Assembly: GCA_025935195.1 (NCBI GenBank)
Contig: JAICVS010000021.1
Span: forward strand, 1-41,206
DNA: 41,206 bases
Direction of reading: 5' to 3'
Source: Ktedonobacterales bacterium
GTDB lineage: Bacteria > Chloroflexota > Ktedonobacteria > Ktedonobacterales > JADMIN01
The notes under the pieces are model-generated. The model saw only the letters and a list, made by a program, of their open reading frames with translations. It was not told the origin of the DNA and ran no database searches. Shown here piece by piece: positions 23,439 to 32,517 of this stretch. Position numbers and translations under genes: made by a program. How positions within the stretch are numbered: position 1 is the stretch's first letter; each line of letters opens with the position of its first letter.

Positions 23439-25181
23439 GTGGATAAGGCGCAAGTGGCCGCGATTCTGGACGACGTGGCGAATCTGCTGGAGCTGAGCGG
23501 CGGCAACCCGTTCGAGCCGCGCGCGTACCAGAACGCCGCGCGCGCCATCGGTGGCATGGACGGCGATATCGAGGAGGCGGTGCAAAGCGGCCGCATCAGC
23601 ACGCTTCCCGGCATGGGCAAGACGCTGGTCGCGCGTGTGACAGAGCTGGTGACGACCGGGCATTTGGCGCTCTACGAAAAGCTGCTGGCGGAGGTGCCAG
23701 CGGGCCTGCGCGAGATGCTGCGCATTCCGGGGCTGGGGCCGAAGCGCATCCGGCAGATTCACGAGGCGCTGGGCATCGAGACGCTGGCGGACCTGCGCGC
23801 GGCCTGTGAGAACGGGCAGGTGGCGCAGCTTCCCGGCTTCGGCGTCAAGAGCCAGGAGAAGATTCTCAAGGGGCTGATCTTCGTCAGCGAGCACGCCAAC
23901 AAGTATCGCTACGACGTGGCCGCCCACGACGCCGAGGCCATCGCCGCGGCGCTGCGGGCGCTGCCACAGGTGGTGCGGCTGGACGTGGCGGGCAGCATCC
24001 GCCGGCGCAAAGAGATCGTCAAAGATATGGACATCGTCGGCAGCGTGGCGCGCGACGAAGACCGCGCCGTGGTGATGGCGACGCTGGTGAGGCTGCCGCA
24101 GGTCGAGTCCGTGACAGGGCAGGGCGATACCAAGACGAGCGTGGTCCTACGGTCGGGCATCGCCTGCGACTTCCGGCTGGTGCGCGACGAGGAGTACCCA
24201 TACCTGCTGCACCACTTCACCGGCTCGAAGGAGCATAATGTCGCGCTGCGCGGACGGGCGCATGCGCGCGGCGTCAAGATCAACGAGTACGGCATCTTCG
24301 ACGGCGAGACGCTGATCCCATGCAAAGACGAGGTGGACATCTATCGCGCGCTGGGCATGCGCTACGTGGAGCCGGAGCTGCGCGAGGATCGCGGCGAGAT
24401 CGCGGCGGCACTGGCGGGCGAGCTGCCGCGGCTGGTGACGGACGCTGATCTGCGCGGCATCCTGCACGTGCATAGCACCTGGAGCGATGGGCAGGTCTCC
24501 ATCCGTGAGATGGCGGAGGCGACGCTGACGCTGGGCAAGGAGTATCTGGGCATCTGCGATCACAGCCAGGCGGCGGCCTACGCGGGCGGCCTGAACCGCG
24601 ACGCGGTGCGGCGGCAGCAGGAGGAGATTGATCGGCTGAACGAGGAGTTCGCCGGGCGGCTGCGCATCTTGAAGGGGACGGAGTGCGACATCCTCAAAGA
24701 CGGCGCGCTGGACTTCGACGACGCGACGCTGGCGACCTTCGACTTCGTGATCGCGTCCATCCACAGCAACTTCCAGTTGTCGCCGGAGGAGCAGACGCAA
24801 CGACTCATGCGGGCGATGGAGAATCCCTATTGCTCGATTATCGGCCATCCGACGGGGCGTATCTTGCTGGGCCGGACGGGGTACGAGCCGGATATGGAGG
24901 CGGTGATTGCGCGGGCGGGCGAGCTAGGCGTGTGCATCGAGATCAACGCCGATCCGAGCCGGCTGGACCTGGACTGGCGGCTGCACCGCTTCGCCACGGA
25001 GCACGGGGTGAAGATTCCCATCTGCCCGGATGCGCACGTGCCGGCGGGCCTGCTCAACACGCGCTACGGCGTCGGCGTCGCGCGCAAGGGCTGGCTCACG
25101 CCCGCTGACGTACCCAACTGCCTGCCGGTAGACGAGCTGCTGGCATTCTTCGGGCGGCAGCGGGCGCGGCGCGGGGCATAG
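23439..25181 (+). CDS. polX: DNA polymerase X with PHP domain
   Basis: A 580-residue bacterial family X polymerase, a gap-filling repair enzyme. Order: 8-kDa-like helical domain and helix-hairpin-helix motifs (LPGMGKTL, IPGLGPKR, LPGFGVKS), palm with GSIRRRKEIVKDMDIVGS holding Asp196 and Asp198, third catalytic Asp244 (CDFRLV), thumb, then a C-terminal PHP domain (from about 338) with HVHSTWSDG, CDHSQ, HSNF, GHPTGR and PDAH for metal binding and 3'-5' exonuclease or phosphatase activity. All expected residues are present and length is normal. The start is GTG, 6 nt after AAGGGG, just downstream of the repeat array. Confidence 0.95.
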   Translation: MDKAQVAAILDDVANLLELSGGNPFEPRAYQNAARAIGGMDGDIEEAVQSGRISTLPGMGKTLVARVTELVTTGHLALYEKLLAEVPAGLREMLRIPGLGPKRIRQIHEALGIETLADLRAACENGQVAQLPGFGVKSQEKILKGLIFVSEHANKYRYDVAAHDAEAIAAALRALPQVVRLDVAGSIRRRKEIVKDMDIVGSVARDEDRAVVMATLVRLPQVESVTGQGDTKTSVVLRSGIACDFRLVRDEEYPYLLHHFTGSKEHNVALRGRAHARGVKINEYGIFDGETLIPCKDEVDIYRALGMRYVEPELREDRGEIAAALAGELPRLVTDADLRGILHVHSTWSDGQVSIREMAEATLTLGKEYLGICDHSQAAAYAGGLNRDAVRRQQEEIDRLNEEFAGRLRILKGTECDILKDGALDFDDATLATFDFVIASIHSNFQLSPEEQTQRLMRAMENPYCSIIGHPTGRILLGRTGYEPDMEAVIARAGELGVCIEINADPSRLDLDWRLHRFATEHGVKIPICPDAHVPAGLLNTRYGVGVARKGWLTPADVPNCLPVDELLAFFGRQRARRGA

Positions 25182-25216
25182 ACAACGCGGCAGGCTGCCC
25201 CGCGTGGGGTCCGTGG

Positions 25217-25225
25217 TGCTATGAT
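25217..25225 (+). promoter_or_regulatory. Extended -10 upstream of the hicB-like gene
   Basis: TGC-TATGAT, an extended -10, 20 nt before the HicB-like start codon. No -35 is evident. Confidence 0.4.
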
Positions 25226-25245
25226 GCGACGGTGGAGGGGACACG

Positions 25246-25518
25246 ATGGACGCCAGGGATCTGCGCTACTCAATGCTCATCCAGTGGGAGCCGACGGGTC
25301 AGATCTATGTTGTGACGGTGCCAGAGCTGGAGGGCTGCGTGACGCACGGCAAAACCTACGAGGATGCGGTCGCGCAGGGGCAGGAAGCGATTGAGGCGTG
25401 GGTGATCGGCGAAGATCCAGCGACGCTGCCCGCGCCCAGCTACTACCCACTGGACGACGAAGACGAGCGCCAGGCGCCCAACGCCACGGAGGCGGCGCCG
25501 GCCAGTGGCGCGCGCTAG
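25246..25518 (+). CDS. HicB-like antitoxin domain protein, no HicA partner
   Basis: A 90-residue protein with the partial RNase H-like HicB fold: YSMLIQWEPTGQIYVVTVPELEGCVTHGKTYEDAVAQGQEAIEAWV. In classical systems HicB neutralises a small RNA-cleaving HicA toxin encoded beside it and often carries a C-terminal DNA-binding domain. Here there is no HicA within several hundred bases and the C-terminus is a short acidic and Ala-rich tail, so this is a solitary HicB-like protein of unclear role. GGAGGGG lies 5 nt before the ATG. Confidence 0.82.
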   Translation: MDARDLRYSMLIQWEPTGQIYVVTVPELEGCVTHGKTYEDAVAQGQEAIEAWVIGEDPATLPAPSYYPLDDEDERQAPNATEAAPASGAR

Positions 25519-25584
25519 CGATACGGCAAGCGAGGCCCCTGCGATTGCGGCAGGGCGGCGATGGAGCGAGAAGAGGAGGCATAG

Positions 25585-26706
25585 GTGGATCCACGCATCA
25601 CCCGCTGGGCGAAGACACTCGTGAACTATTGTGTCGAGGTGCGGCCGGGGCAGACGGTGCTCATCCTGACATCGTCGCCGCTGGCCGAGCCATTGGTGGC
25701 GGAGGTCTATCGCGAGACGCTGCGCGCGGGCGGGCATCCGATCCCGCGCATCGGCATTCCGGCACTGCAAGAGATTCTGCTCAAGGAGGGGAACGACGAG
25801 CAGCTTGCCTGGATTGATCCGTCGCTGCGCGCGCTGGCCGAGCAGGTGGATTGCCGCATCGCCATCGCCGCCGACACCAACACCCATTACCTCGCCAACG
25901 TGGACCCAGCGCGCGAGGCGATCCACAGCCGCGCGCAGCGCGAGCTGGGGCAGATTCGCAGCCGGCGCTCGGCGGCGGGCGCGGAGATGTGGTGCGGCAC
26001 GCTCTTCCCCACGCAGGCCTACGCGCAGGATGCGGACATGTCGCTCGCCGAGTTCGAGGAGTTCGTCTACGAGGCGTGCTTCCTCAACAGCGAGAATCCC
26101 GCCGAACGCTGGCGCGAGCTGGGCCAGCAGCAGCAATTCTATGTGGACTGGCTGCGCGGCAAGGAGCGTGTGCGTGTGGTCGGGCCGGACACCGAGCTGA
26201 CGCTCTCCATCGCCGGACGCACGTTCCGCAACAGCGACGGCAAGCGCAACTTCCCCAGCGGCGAGTTCTTCACCGGCCCGGTCGAGGACTCGGCGGAGGG
26301 CCACATCCGCTTCACAGTCCCCAGCTCTACGCATGGGCATCTGGTGCAGGACATCCGCCTCACCTTCGCGCATGGGCGTGTAGTGGAGGCGACAGCGGCG
26401 CAGGGGCAGGAGTTCCAGGACGCGCAGCTGGCGCTGGATGAGGGCGCGCGCTATCTAGGTGAGTTCGCCTTCGGCAACAACTTCGGCATCACGCGCGGCA
26501 TCCGCAACATCCTCTACGATGAGAAGATCGGTGGCACCATCCACATGGCCCTGGGCAACAGCTACCCGGAGACAGGTGGCAAGAACGTCTCGGCGCTGCA
26601 CTGGGACATGGTGTGCGACCTGCGCGCGCCGGCCGGCGGCGGCGAGGTCTGGGTGGATGACACGCTGTTCTTGAAGGACGGCAAGCTGATGCTGCGGCCG
26701 GAGTAG
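25585..26706 (+). CDS. M29 family aminopeptidase
   Basis: A 373-residue metallo-aminopeptidase of family M29 (aminopeptidase T/AmpS type), which removes N-terminal residues in the cytoplasm with two metal ions. Expected ligands are in FPSGEFFTGP, LGEFAFGNN, GTIHMALGNSYPETGG and SALHWDMVCDL (Glu, Glu, His, His, Asp). Length is slightly below the usual 400-410. The GTG start has AGGAGG 5 nt upstream. It lies 66 nt after the HicB-like gene. Confidence 0.88.
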   Translation: MDPRITRWAKTLVNYCVEVRPGQTVLILTSSPLAEPLVAEVYRETLRAGGHPIPRIGIPALQEILLKEGNDEQLAWIDPSLRALAEQVDCRIAIAADTNTHYLANVDPAREAIHSRAQRELGQIRSRRSAAGAEMWCGTLFPTQAYAQDADMSLAEFEEFVYEACFLNSENPAERWRELGQQQQFYVDWLRGKERVRVVGPDTELTLSIAGRTFRNSDGKRNFPSGEFFTGPVEDSAEGHIRFTVPSSTHGHLVQDIRLTFAHGRVVEATAAQGQEFQDAQLALDEGARYLGEFAFGNNFGITRGIRNILYDEKIGGTIHMALGNSYPETGGKNVSALHWDMVCDLRAPAGGGEVWVDDTLFLKDGKLMLRPE

Positions 26707-26721
26707 CGCGCGGCTCTTGGC

Positions 26722-26804
26722 AAGCGTATGAGAAGGCTCCCCCTTCGACCCTCGCGCTAGCAGCCGGGGGTGGTCGGAGCATGGTGGCAACTTCTCATAC
26801 GCTT
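26722..26804. terminator. Long inverted repeat after the aminopeptidase gene
   Basis: AAGCGTATGAGAAG (26722-26735) and CTTCTCATACGCTT (26791-26804) are a perfect 14-bp inverted repeat. Inside, GCTC/GAGC and CGACC/GGTCG can extend the hairpin. TTCTCATTCTC follows. It is probably a terminator; the outer repeat also resembles the ends of a tiny mobile element. The other parts of the 269-nt gap before the SRAP gene show nothing clear. Confidence 0.6.
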
Positions 26805-26975
26805 TCTCATTCTCAGGCTCCGTGAGGTTTGGAAGGCCCAACGTTACCGGCCAGAAGCGCGACGATGGGAATATTTCGGGGTGGGGATGCCGCTGCTCAA
26901 CCACGAGGATAGCTCCCGAAGCATGCCCTCTTGATCACTGGGCTGCCTTCGACACGAAAGGCAACGGTCTATTCT

Positions 26976-27578
26976 ATGTGCGGACGCTATGAGCTTGTTG
27001 ATGGGAAACGGGTATTTCAGCGCTTTCAGGTGCCAACAGCGCAGGCAACGCTCTTTGAGGATAACCGCGATATTCGCCCAACCAACCGTGTGCCGACTAT
27101 CCTCACCGACCACGAGCTGCGGTTGATGCGTTGGGGGCTGATCCCTGGCTGGGCGAAAGACCCCGCGATAGGCTCCAAGATGTTTAACGCGCGCGCCGAG
27201 ACGGTCGCGGACAAGCCATCGTTTAAGAAGGCGCTGCGCTTGCAGCGATGTCTCATTCCCGCGTCCGCGTTCTTCGAGTGGAAAGGCGTCCCTGGCGCCA
27301 AGGTGAAGCAGCGGATCGCCCGCACGGATGGCGAGCTCTTCGGGTTTGCCGGGCTGTATGACACCTGGAAAAGCCCTGACGGGGAGCGCATTGCCACCTG
27401 CACCATTATCACCACCACGCCAAACCGCGTCCTGGCGCCCATTCACACCCGTATGCCGGTGATTTTGCTGCCTGATGAGGAAGAAGCCTGGTTAAATCCA
27501 GACCTGACGGACGTTGAGCCGCTGGTGGCCATGCTCAGACCCTACCCGGATGACCTGCTCGACGTAGCAGCCGCCTAA
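26976..27578 (+). CDS. SRAP domain protein (YedK/HMCES)
   Basis: A 200-residue SOS-response-associated-peptidase family protein, which forms a covalent link through Cys2 with abasic sites in single-stranded DNA to protect them. MCGRY at the start, RPTN, MRWGLIP, NARAET, ASAFFEW (catalytic Glu) and IHTRMPVIL (catalytic His) are all present. Cys2 must follow the initiator Met, which fixes the ATG at 26976 although no good ribosome site precedes it. The gene is visibly less GC-rich than its neighbours. It converges with the S9 peptidase gene. Confidence 0.93.
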   Translation: MCGRYELVDGKRVFQRFQVPTAQATLFEDNRDIRPTNRVPTILTDHELRLMRWGLIPGWAKDPAIGSKMFNARAETVADKPSFKKALRLQRCLIPASAFFEWKGVPGAKVKQRIARTDGELFGFAGLYDTWKSPDGERIATCTIITTTPNRVLAPIHTRMPVILLPDEEEAWLNPDLTDVEPLVAMLRPYPDDLLDVAAA

Positions 27579-27600
27579 CGGGTCGCTCAACATCAGGAAA

Positions 27601-27629
27601 CGGCCTCCATCCGCGACGGGTGGAGGCCG
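27601..27629. terminator. Bidirectional hairpin between convergent genes
   Basis: CGGCCTCCATCC pairs with GGGTGGAGGCCG (one G-U) around a 5-nt loop, with AAA before and TTT shortly after the stem, so it can end both the SRAP and the S9 peptidase transcripts. Confidence 0.75.
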
Positions 27630-27648
27630 CGTTTGCGTTGGATACTCG

Positions 27649-29559
27649 TTACGCGCCGTTGTGATGGTGCGCGTGATGGTGGGCGTGCAGGTGCTTCTCG
27701 AAGAATTCGGCGGCCAGCCAGTAGCCGCGCAGCTGGTTGGCGCGCTTGGCGAAGCCGTGGCCCTCGTCGTCGAAGACGACGTACTCCACGTCGCGGCCCA
27801 TGTGGCGCAGCCGCTCCACCATCTGGTCGGATTCCGCCTTCACGACACGCGGATCGTTGGCGCCCTGCAAGACGAGCAGCGGCGCGCGCACGTTCTCGAC
27901 GTGGGTGATGGGCGAGCGCTCGCGCAGGAACTCGGCGTCCGTCTCTGGATCGCCGACCCAGACGGACATCATGCGCCGCCAGGTCGGCGGCACACTGCGC
28001 ACGAAGGTGATCAGATTGCTGGGGCCGACGATATCCACCGCCGCGGTCCAGTAGTCGGGCAGGCGCGTGACGGCGGAGAGCGTGGCGAAGCCGCCGAAGC
28101 TACCGCCGTAGACGCCGATGCGTTGCTCGCTCACCCAGGGCAGCGCGCCGAGATACTGGGCAGCCGCCTCGATGTCCCGCAGCTCCGCGCCACCCCAGTC
28201 ACGATGGATGAGCTTCTGATAGGCCACGCCGTAGCCCGTGCTGCCACGGATGTTGGGCGCGAGCACGCCGATACCGCGCGCGAGCAGGTATTGGTAGAAG
28301 GCACTGTACTCGACGCGCTCCTGCGCCTCGGGCCCACCGTGGATGGAGAGGATGGCCGGCGCCTGGTGGTGCGCGGAGACGCCGCGCGGGCGGTAGAGCC
28401 AGGCGGGAATATCGCGGCCGTCGAAGGTCGTGAACGAGACCAGCTCCGGCTCGACGAGCGCCTCGGGCGCCAGACCGCCGAGCATGCCGTAGGTGAGGCG
28501 GCGCACGCGCGGCGTCTCATTCGTGCCGATCGCACCGAAGGTGACGACATAGACCTCAGCCGGCGCGGTGGCGGAGTTGATGCGCAGGGCGAGCGTGTGG
28601 CCATTGGAGGTGAGGCGAATCTGCTCGATGACGCCGAGCGGCAGGCCCACCACGCGCAACGCCACGCCATCGTCGTCGCGCAGGTAGAGCTGGCCGCGGC
28701 CGCTCTCGTTCTGCACCCAGACGATGCGCCGGCCGTCCGCGCTCAAGTCTACATGCTCGATGTCCCAGTCAGGCGTGAGCACCCAGCGCAGCGCGTCGTG
28801 GGCGAGCGAGTAGATCGCGACGCCCTTGAACTCGCGGCCGCGGTCGCAGACAGCATAGAAGCCGGAGCTATCCGGCAGCCATGGCCCCGGCGCGAAGAAG
28901 AACTCATCGTCGTGCGGCAGCGCCTCGCGGGTGGTGTCCGACTCCGCATCGTAGAGCCAGACGTGCAGATCGGTGTTGCTGCGCAGATCCACGGCGGTGA
29001 GGTAGCGGCCGTCGGGTGACCAGTTGACGGCGATGTTGTAACGCTCGTTGACGAGGACGCGCTGCGTCTGGCCGGTGGTCAGGTCGCGCACGAGCACGTC
29101 GGCGTCGGTTGGGGTGCGGTCGTTGCCGGCGAAGGCGAGGAAGCGCCCATCCGGCGAGAGGCCGTCGGGTGACAGCTCGAACTGGGCATCCGGCCGGTCG
29201 GTGAAGGAGCGTACAGTGCCCCCGGTTGCCGGGATGGAGAAGATCTGGTATTGCTCGGAGCCGTCGCTGTCGGCCGTGGCGATCACGTCACCCGAAGGTG
29301 ACCAGATGAGGCCGCGCACGGTCTCACGCTCGAAGGTCGTGACCTGTGCGGCCCAGCCCCCGGTAATCGCCTGGCGCCAGATGTTGAACTGACCGGACGT
29401 GTTGACAAGGTAGGCGATCTGGTGGCCGTCCGGCGAGAACGCCAGGTTGCCCATGTGGGCGCGCACCGCGAAGTAGCGATTGAACTCGGCACGGCGGCCA
29501 GCTTCCGGCGCCTGGTGCGCTTCCACCGCTTCTTCCTGCCGCGGATCATCTTGAATCAC
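27649..29559 (-). CDS. S9 family prolyl-oligopeptidase-like peptidase with His-rich tail
   Basis: A 636-residue S9 serine peptidase: an N-terminal beta-propeller of WD-like repeats (FSPDG, WSPSGD, LSPDG, WSPDGR, LSADGR) and a C-terminal alpha/beta-hydrolase domain with Ser487 (GGSFGG), Asp569 (GANDPRV) and His601 (DEGHGF). It degrades short peptides or acylated peptides in the cytoplasm; no signal peptide is seen. The last residues ([14 protein letters not shown]) are His-rich and might bind metal. The start is uncertain: I use the GTG at 29559, with GAGAGG 11 nt upstream; GTG at 29583 is an alternative. Confidence 0.88.
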   Translation of the reverse strand: MIQDDPRQEEAVEAHQAPEAGRRAEFNRYFAVRAHMGNLAFSPDGHQIAYLVNTSGQFNIWRQAITGGWAAQVTTFERETVRGLIWSPSGDVIATADSDGSEQYQIFSIPATGGTVRSFTDRPDAQFELSPDGLSPDGRFLAFAGNDRTPTDADVLVRDLTTGQTQRVLVNERYNIAVNWSPDGRYLTAVDLRSNTDLHVWLYDAESDTTREALPHDDEFFFAPGPWLPDSSGFYAVCDRGREFKGVAIYSLAHDALRWVLTPDWDIEHVDLSADGRRIVWVQNESGRGQLYLRDDDGVALRVVGLPLGVIEQIRLTSNGHTLALRINSATAPAEVYVVTFGAIGTNETPRVRRLTYGMLGGLAPEALVEPELVSFTTFDGRDIPAWLYRPRGVSAHHQAPAILSIHGGPEAQERVEYSAFYQYLLARGIGVLAPNIRGSTGYGVAYQKLIHRDWGGAELRDIEAAAQYLGALPWVSEQRIGVYGGSFGGFATLSAVTRLPDYWTAAVDIVGPSNLITFVRSVPPTWRRMMSVWVGDPETDAEFLRERSPITHVENVRAPLLVLQGANDPRVVKAESDQMVERLRHMGRDVEYVVFDDEGHGFAKRANQLRGYWLAAEFFEKHLHAHHHAHHHNGA

Positions 29560-29663
29560 AGCACGTGTATCCTCTCTACGCACCTGGCGAGCGGGCGTGC
29601 GCGCGACATGCCAGGAGGTGGCCCACGCTGCGGTGGACGGGTCGGATGAAGGCGCTGTGCGGG

Positions 29664-29672
29664 ATTGTAGCA
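29664..29672 (-). promoter_or_regulatory. Extended -10 for the S9 peptidase gene
   Basis: Minus strand TGC-TACAAT, about 105 nt before the peptidase start, with no clear -35. The rest of the 379-nt divergent gap contains no gene I would call. Confidence 0.45.
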
Positions 29673-29938
29673 CACGTCGTAGGGGTGGCCCCGCACCCGA
29701 TCCCTGGCGCTCGACCGCCCGGCCAGCCATCACTGGCCGTAAGCAATCTCAACCTGTTCTCAATGTGCTTGCGCCCGCGCTCCCGCTATGGCGCGCTACA
29801 CTGCAAGGGAAGGCGTCCGCGTGCGTGCGGATTGCGTATGCGCTCTCTCGTCGCCCTGCCGGGGAAAGGCGCACTCTGCCACGTGCCGAGACGAGACAGG
29901 CATGTCGCCCGCGCGATACGCCTCATGGGGAGGAGCCA

Positions 29939-30865
29939 GTGGCACGACTGCATGAAGACGAGCAGGAGGGTCGGCGCGCGCTGGCCGCACGCCTGCGCGA
30001 ACACCTGCGCACCGCACCGTCCGACAACCCGGCGTGTGCTGTGTTGGTGATGCGACCAGGCGGATATGTATACGCCTGCGAGGCGGATGTACCGCTGCCA
30101 CCGCTGCCACCGGCGGCGCTGATGACGCTCACCGAGCGCATCCACACGCGGATTCGTGGAATGGATCGGGTGATCGCCGAGCCGCGGTTCGGCACGCTCG
30201 CCATTGTCTTGTGCGGCGCCGACAGCGCGGGCGTGCCGTCAGTTATGGAACGGCTATGCACGGCGTTGGAGAGCGGGGCGACGGTTCCCGGCTTCTATCC
30301 ACCAGCGGCACGGCTCTCAGTGGGGTATTCGCCAGCCGGATCACTGACACCACAAGACAGCGCCCGGGTCGTGCGCGCCGCCTGGCGTATGCGGCGGCTC
30401 ATCACAGTAGACACATCCGAACCATCTTTGCCGGCGACAAGACAGCCAGCCCTGGACGCCGCGCGGATCACGCTGGCGGATGCGTCGGTGACACGCGCGG
30501 GGCATAGCGAGCGGCGCGCGTCCATCGTCGCACTGAAGCATGAGCCACGAGAAGTGGCGGGGGTCGAAGCGCGACCGGATAGCGATGCGTTGCGCGCGGC
30601 GGCGCGGGCGCTGGGCGTGCCATACGCGCAGATACCGCGGCGCCTGCCGGTGGCCTGCCGGCGCGCGATTGCGCCGGAGCTGGCGCGGTCGCTGCGGGCC
30701 GTGCCCATCGGCCGGACACGCGGTGTGCTCACCGTTGCGATGCAGAATCCGCGCGATACCTGTTCCGTGCGGCGATTGCGCGGCGCGACCGGGCTAACGG
30801 TCTTCCCCGTGCTGGCCGACGCGGAGGAGATCGAGCGCGCGCTCGCGCAGCTCGCGGACGAGTAG
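29939..30865 (+). CDS. Degenerate GGDEF-like plus T2SSE_N domain protein
   Basis: A 308-residue protein. The middle (about 60-165) looks like a GGDEF domain: RFGTLAIVLCGADS aligns with the RyGGDEFaill region, followed by an ERL helix and ARLSVGYSPAG matching the SiGia strand. The GGDEF motif itself is absent, so it should not make c-di-GMP. The last 85 residues (LGVPYAQIP...VPIGRTRGVLTVAMQNPRD...) match the N-terminal domain of type II/IV pilus ATPases (GspE/PilB), here without the ATPase. It probably acts by protein contact in pilus or secretion control. The GTG at 29939 lies just after GGGGAGGAG; a frame open far upstream is not supported. Confidence 0.65.
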   Translation: MARLHEDEQEGRRALAARLREHLRTAPSDNPACAVLVMRPGGYVYACEADVPLPPLPPAALMTLTERIHTRIRGMDRVIAEPRFGTLAIVLCGADSAGVPSVMERLCTALESGATVPGFYPPAARLSVGYSPAGSLTPQDSARVVRAAWRMRRLITVDTSEPSLPATRQPALDAARITLADASVTRAGHSERRASIVALKHEPREVAGVEARPDSDALRAAARALGVPYAQIPRRLPVACRRAIAPELARSLRAVPIGRTRGVLTVAMQNPRDTCSVRRLRGATGLTVFPVLADAEEIERALAQLADE

Positions 30866-30922
30866 GGACACATTCACGCGCATGCTGGTGCATCCGTCCG
30901 TGCGGTTTGCATGCCCAGGCGA

Positions 30923-30931
30923 TGATATACT
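30923..30931 (+). promoter_or_regulatory. Extended -10 upstream of the GT-C gene
   Basis: TGA-TATACT, an extended -10, 61 nt before the glycosyltransferase start codon. No -35 is seen at the right distance. Confidence 0.45.
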
Positions 30932-30992
30932 GCCGCGGATGCCGCACGCGGCGGCCTCAAATAACGTCAGACAAGGAAAGGATGCGGCAGCC

Positions 30993-32420
30993 ATGCGCCT
31001 GACGTGGCAGCGGCGTGGATGGTCGCTTCCCGTGTGGCTGCGCGCGACACACCGCTACCTGCTGCTCGCGCCGCGCCGCGTAGTGCTGGCCGGCCTCGGC
31101 TGCATGGCGCTGGCCGCCTCCAGCGACATCGCCAACACCTTCGACTCACCGCGACGTGGCGGCGCCGGCCCGGCGGTCGCTCTGTTCGTCACGCTGGCGC
31201 TGGCATTCGCCTGTTTTCTCGCCGCCGCGCGCCACCCACTACCGCTGCCGATCCGCCGCCATCGCCGGCTCACGCGGCTACTAATCTATCCTGTGCTGCT
31301 CTGGTCGGTCTTCACCGCCTACCAAACCTGCGACATCTTGCTCCGCGGCAGTGTAGACGCGCTGACGACGCATCACGTGCAATACGGCAGCGATGACCTC
31401 TACGACAACCACTTCAACGCGCTGCTGGTGCTCCACGGCCAAAACCCCTACACCAACGCGGACCTCGCCGCTGAAGCGCGCTATTTCGGCGAGCGTGCCT
31501 TCACGCCCATCCGGCGCGGGCGGTTCAGCGATCCGCGGCGCTATCCGACGCGGGCCGAGTTGGACGCGGTCATGAACGCCTATCTCGCCCACCCCGAGTC
31601 ACCGCCGCCGGAGCTGGACGTGCGCACGCTGCACAGCTATCCCGCCGGGGCATTCCTGGTGGATGTGCCGCTGGTATGGGTGGGGCTGCCCAGCGTCGCC
31701 ATCGCGCAGATCGCGCTCTTCGTCCTGCTCGTCGCTGCCATCTGCGCCGCCTGCCCGCCCGCGTGGCGCCCGCTCATCGCGCTGCTGGCGCTGGCGACGG
31801 CCGACGGCGCGCGCCAGGCCACCGGCGGCGACTTCGAGATCTGGCCGCTGGCCGTCATCATTGGTGCGTGGCTGTTGCGCGAGCGCCGCATCGGCTCCGC
31901 GGCGCTGCTGGGCGCGGCCTGCGCGATCAAGCAGACCGCCTGGCTGGCCGCGCCGTTCTACCTGATCTGGGTCTGGCGCGAGCGTGGCCGCGACGAGGCG
32001 CTGAAGCGGGCCGCGCTGGCGGTGGGAACATTCCTGGCGATCAATGCGCCCTGGATCGCGCTCGCGCCGCGCGCGTGGCTGGAAAGCCTGCTGTTGCCGG
32101 TCAGCCTGCCGCTGCTGCCCGACGGCAGTGGCATCATCGGGCTGGCGCTGACGGGCGTGCTGCCGTTGCTGCCGCCGCTGATCTATTCGCTGCTGGAGCT
32201 GGCCGCGCTGATGGGCGCGCTCGTCTGGTATTGGCGCGCGCAGCCGCGTTATCCCTACGCTGGGCTAGTGCTACCGCTGCTGCCGCTGCTGCTGGCGTGG
32301 CGCAGCTCGGAGCGCTACTTCGTGCTGCTGCCGCTGGCGGCGCTGCTGGCCGTCGCGCTCACCCTGCGTGCGCGCCAGGCAGTGACAAGCGAACGGACGG
32401 CTGTGGCGGCGTGGGTATAG
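30993..32420 (+). CDS. GT-C fold membrane glycosyltransferase (GT87/DUF2029-like)
   Basis: A 475-residue integral membrane protein with about ten hydrophobic segments. The first large outer loop contains YGSDDLYDNHFNALLVLHGQNPY, like the acidic residue and NPY loop of polyprenyl-phosphate-sugar mannosyltransferases (GT87). Such enzymes add a sugar from a lipid carrier outside the membrane to a lipid or wall glycan. The long loop before helix 5 is unusually charged. The ATG at 30993 has AAAGGA 10 nt upstream. Family at fold level is fair; donor and acceptor are unknown. Confidence 0.7.
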   Translation: MRLTWQRRGWSLPVWLRATHRYLLLAPRRVVLAGLGCMALAASSDIANTFDSPRRGGAGPAVALFVTLALAFACFLAAARHPLPLPIRRHRRLTRLLIYPVLLWSVFTAYQTCDILLRGSVDALTTHHVQYGSDDLYDNHFNALLVLHGQNPYTNADLAAEARYFGERAFTPIRRGRFSDPRRYPTRAELDAVMNAYLAHPESPPPELDVRTLHSYPAGAFLVDVPLVWVGLPSVAIAQIALFVLLVAAICAACPPAWRPLIALLALATADGARQATGGDFEIWPLAVIIGAWLLRERRIGSAALLGAACAIKQTAWLAAPFYLIWVWRERGRDEALKRAALAVGTFLAINAPWIALAPRAWLESLLLPVSLPLLPDGSGIIGLALTGVLPLLPPLIYSLLELAALMGALVWYWRAQPRYPYAGLVLPLLPLLLAWRSSERYFVLLPLAALLAVALTLRARQAVTSERTAVAAWV

Positions 32421-32453
32421 GCGATACCAGGCGCGTCCACATGGCAAAATGAA

Positions 32454-32491
32454 CCGCCCCAGTCGAGACGAGATCGGTCAGACCGGGGCGG
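32454..32491. terminator. Bidirectional hairpin between convergent genes
   Basis: CCGCCCC (32454-32460) pairs with GGGGCGG (32485-32491), and inside GTC pairs with GAC after a single mismatch. It lies 33 nt after the GT-C stop and 27 nt from the end of the transporter gene. Confidence 0.65.
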
Positions 32492-32517
32492 CCGTGTGAT
32501 TTGGGTGTGGCGAGCGC

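Noticed and set aside
27661..29019. Long plus-strand open frame (452 codons) opposite the S9 peptidase
   Set aside because: Antisense to a gene with complete catalytic motifs; composition is that of a GC-rich shadow frame and it has no family motif.
29939..30865. Active diguanylate cyclase
   Set aside because: The GGDEF signature is replaced by an unrelated sequence (RFGTLA), so catalysis is not expected.
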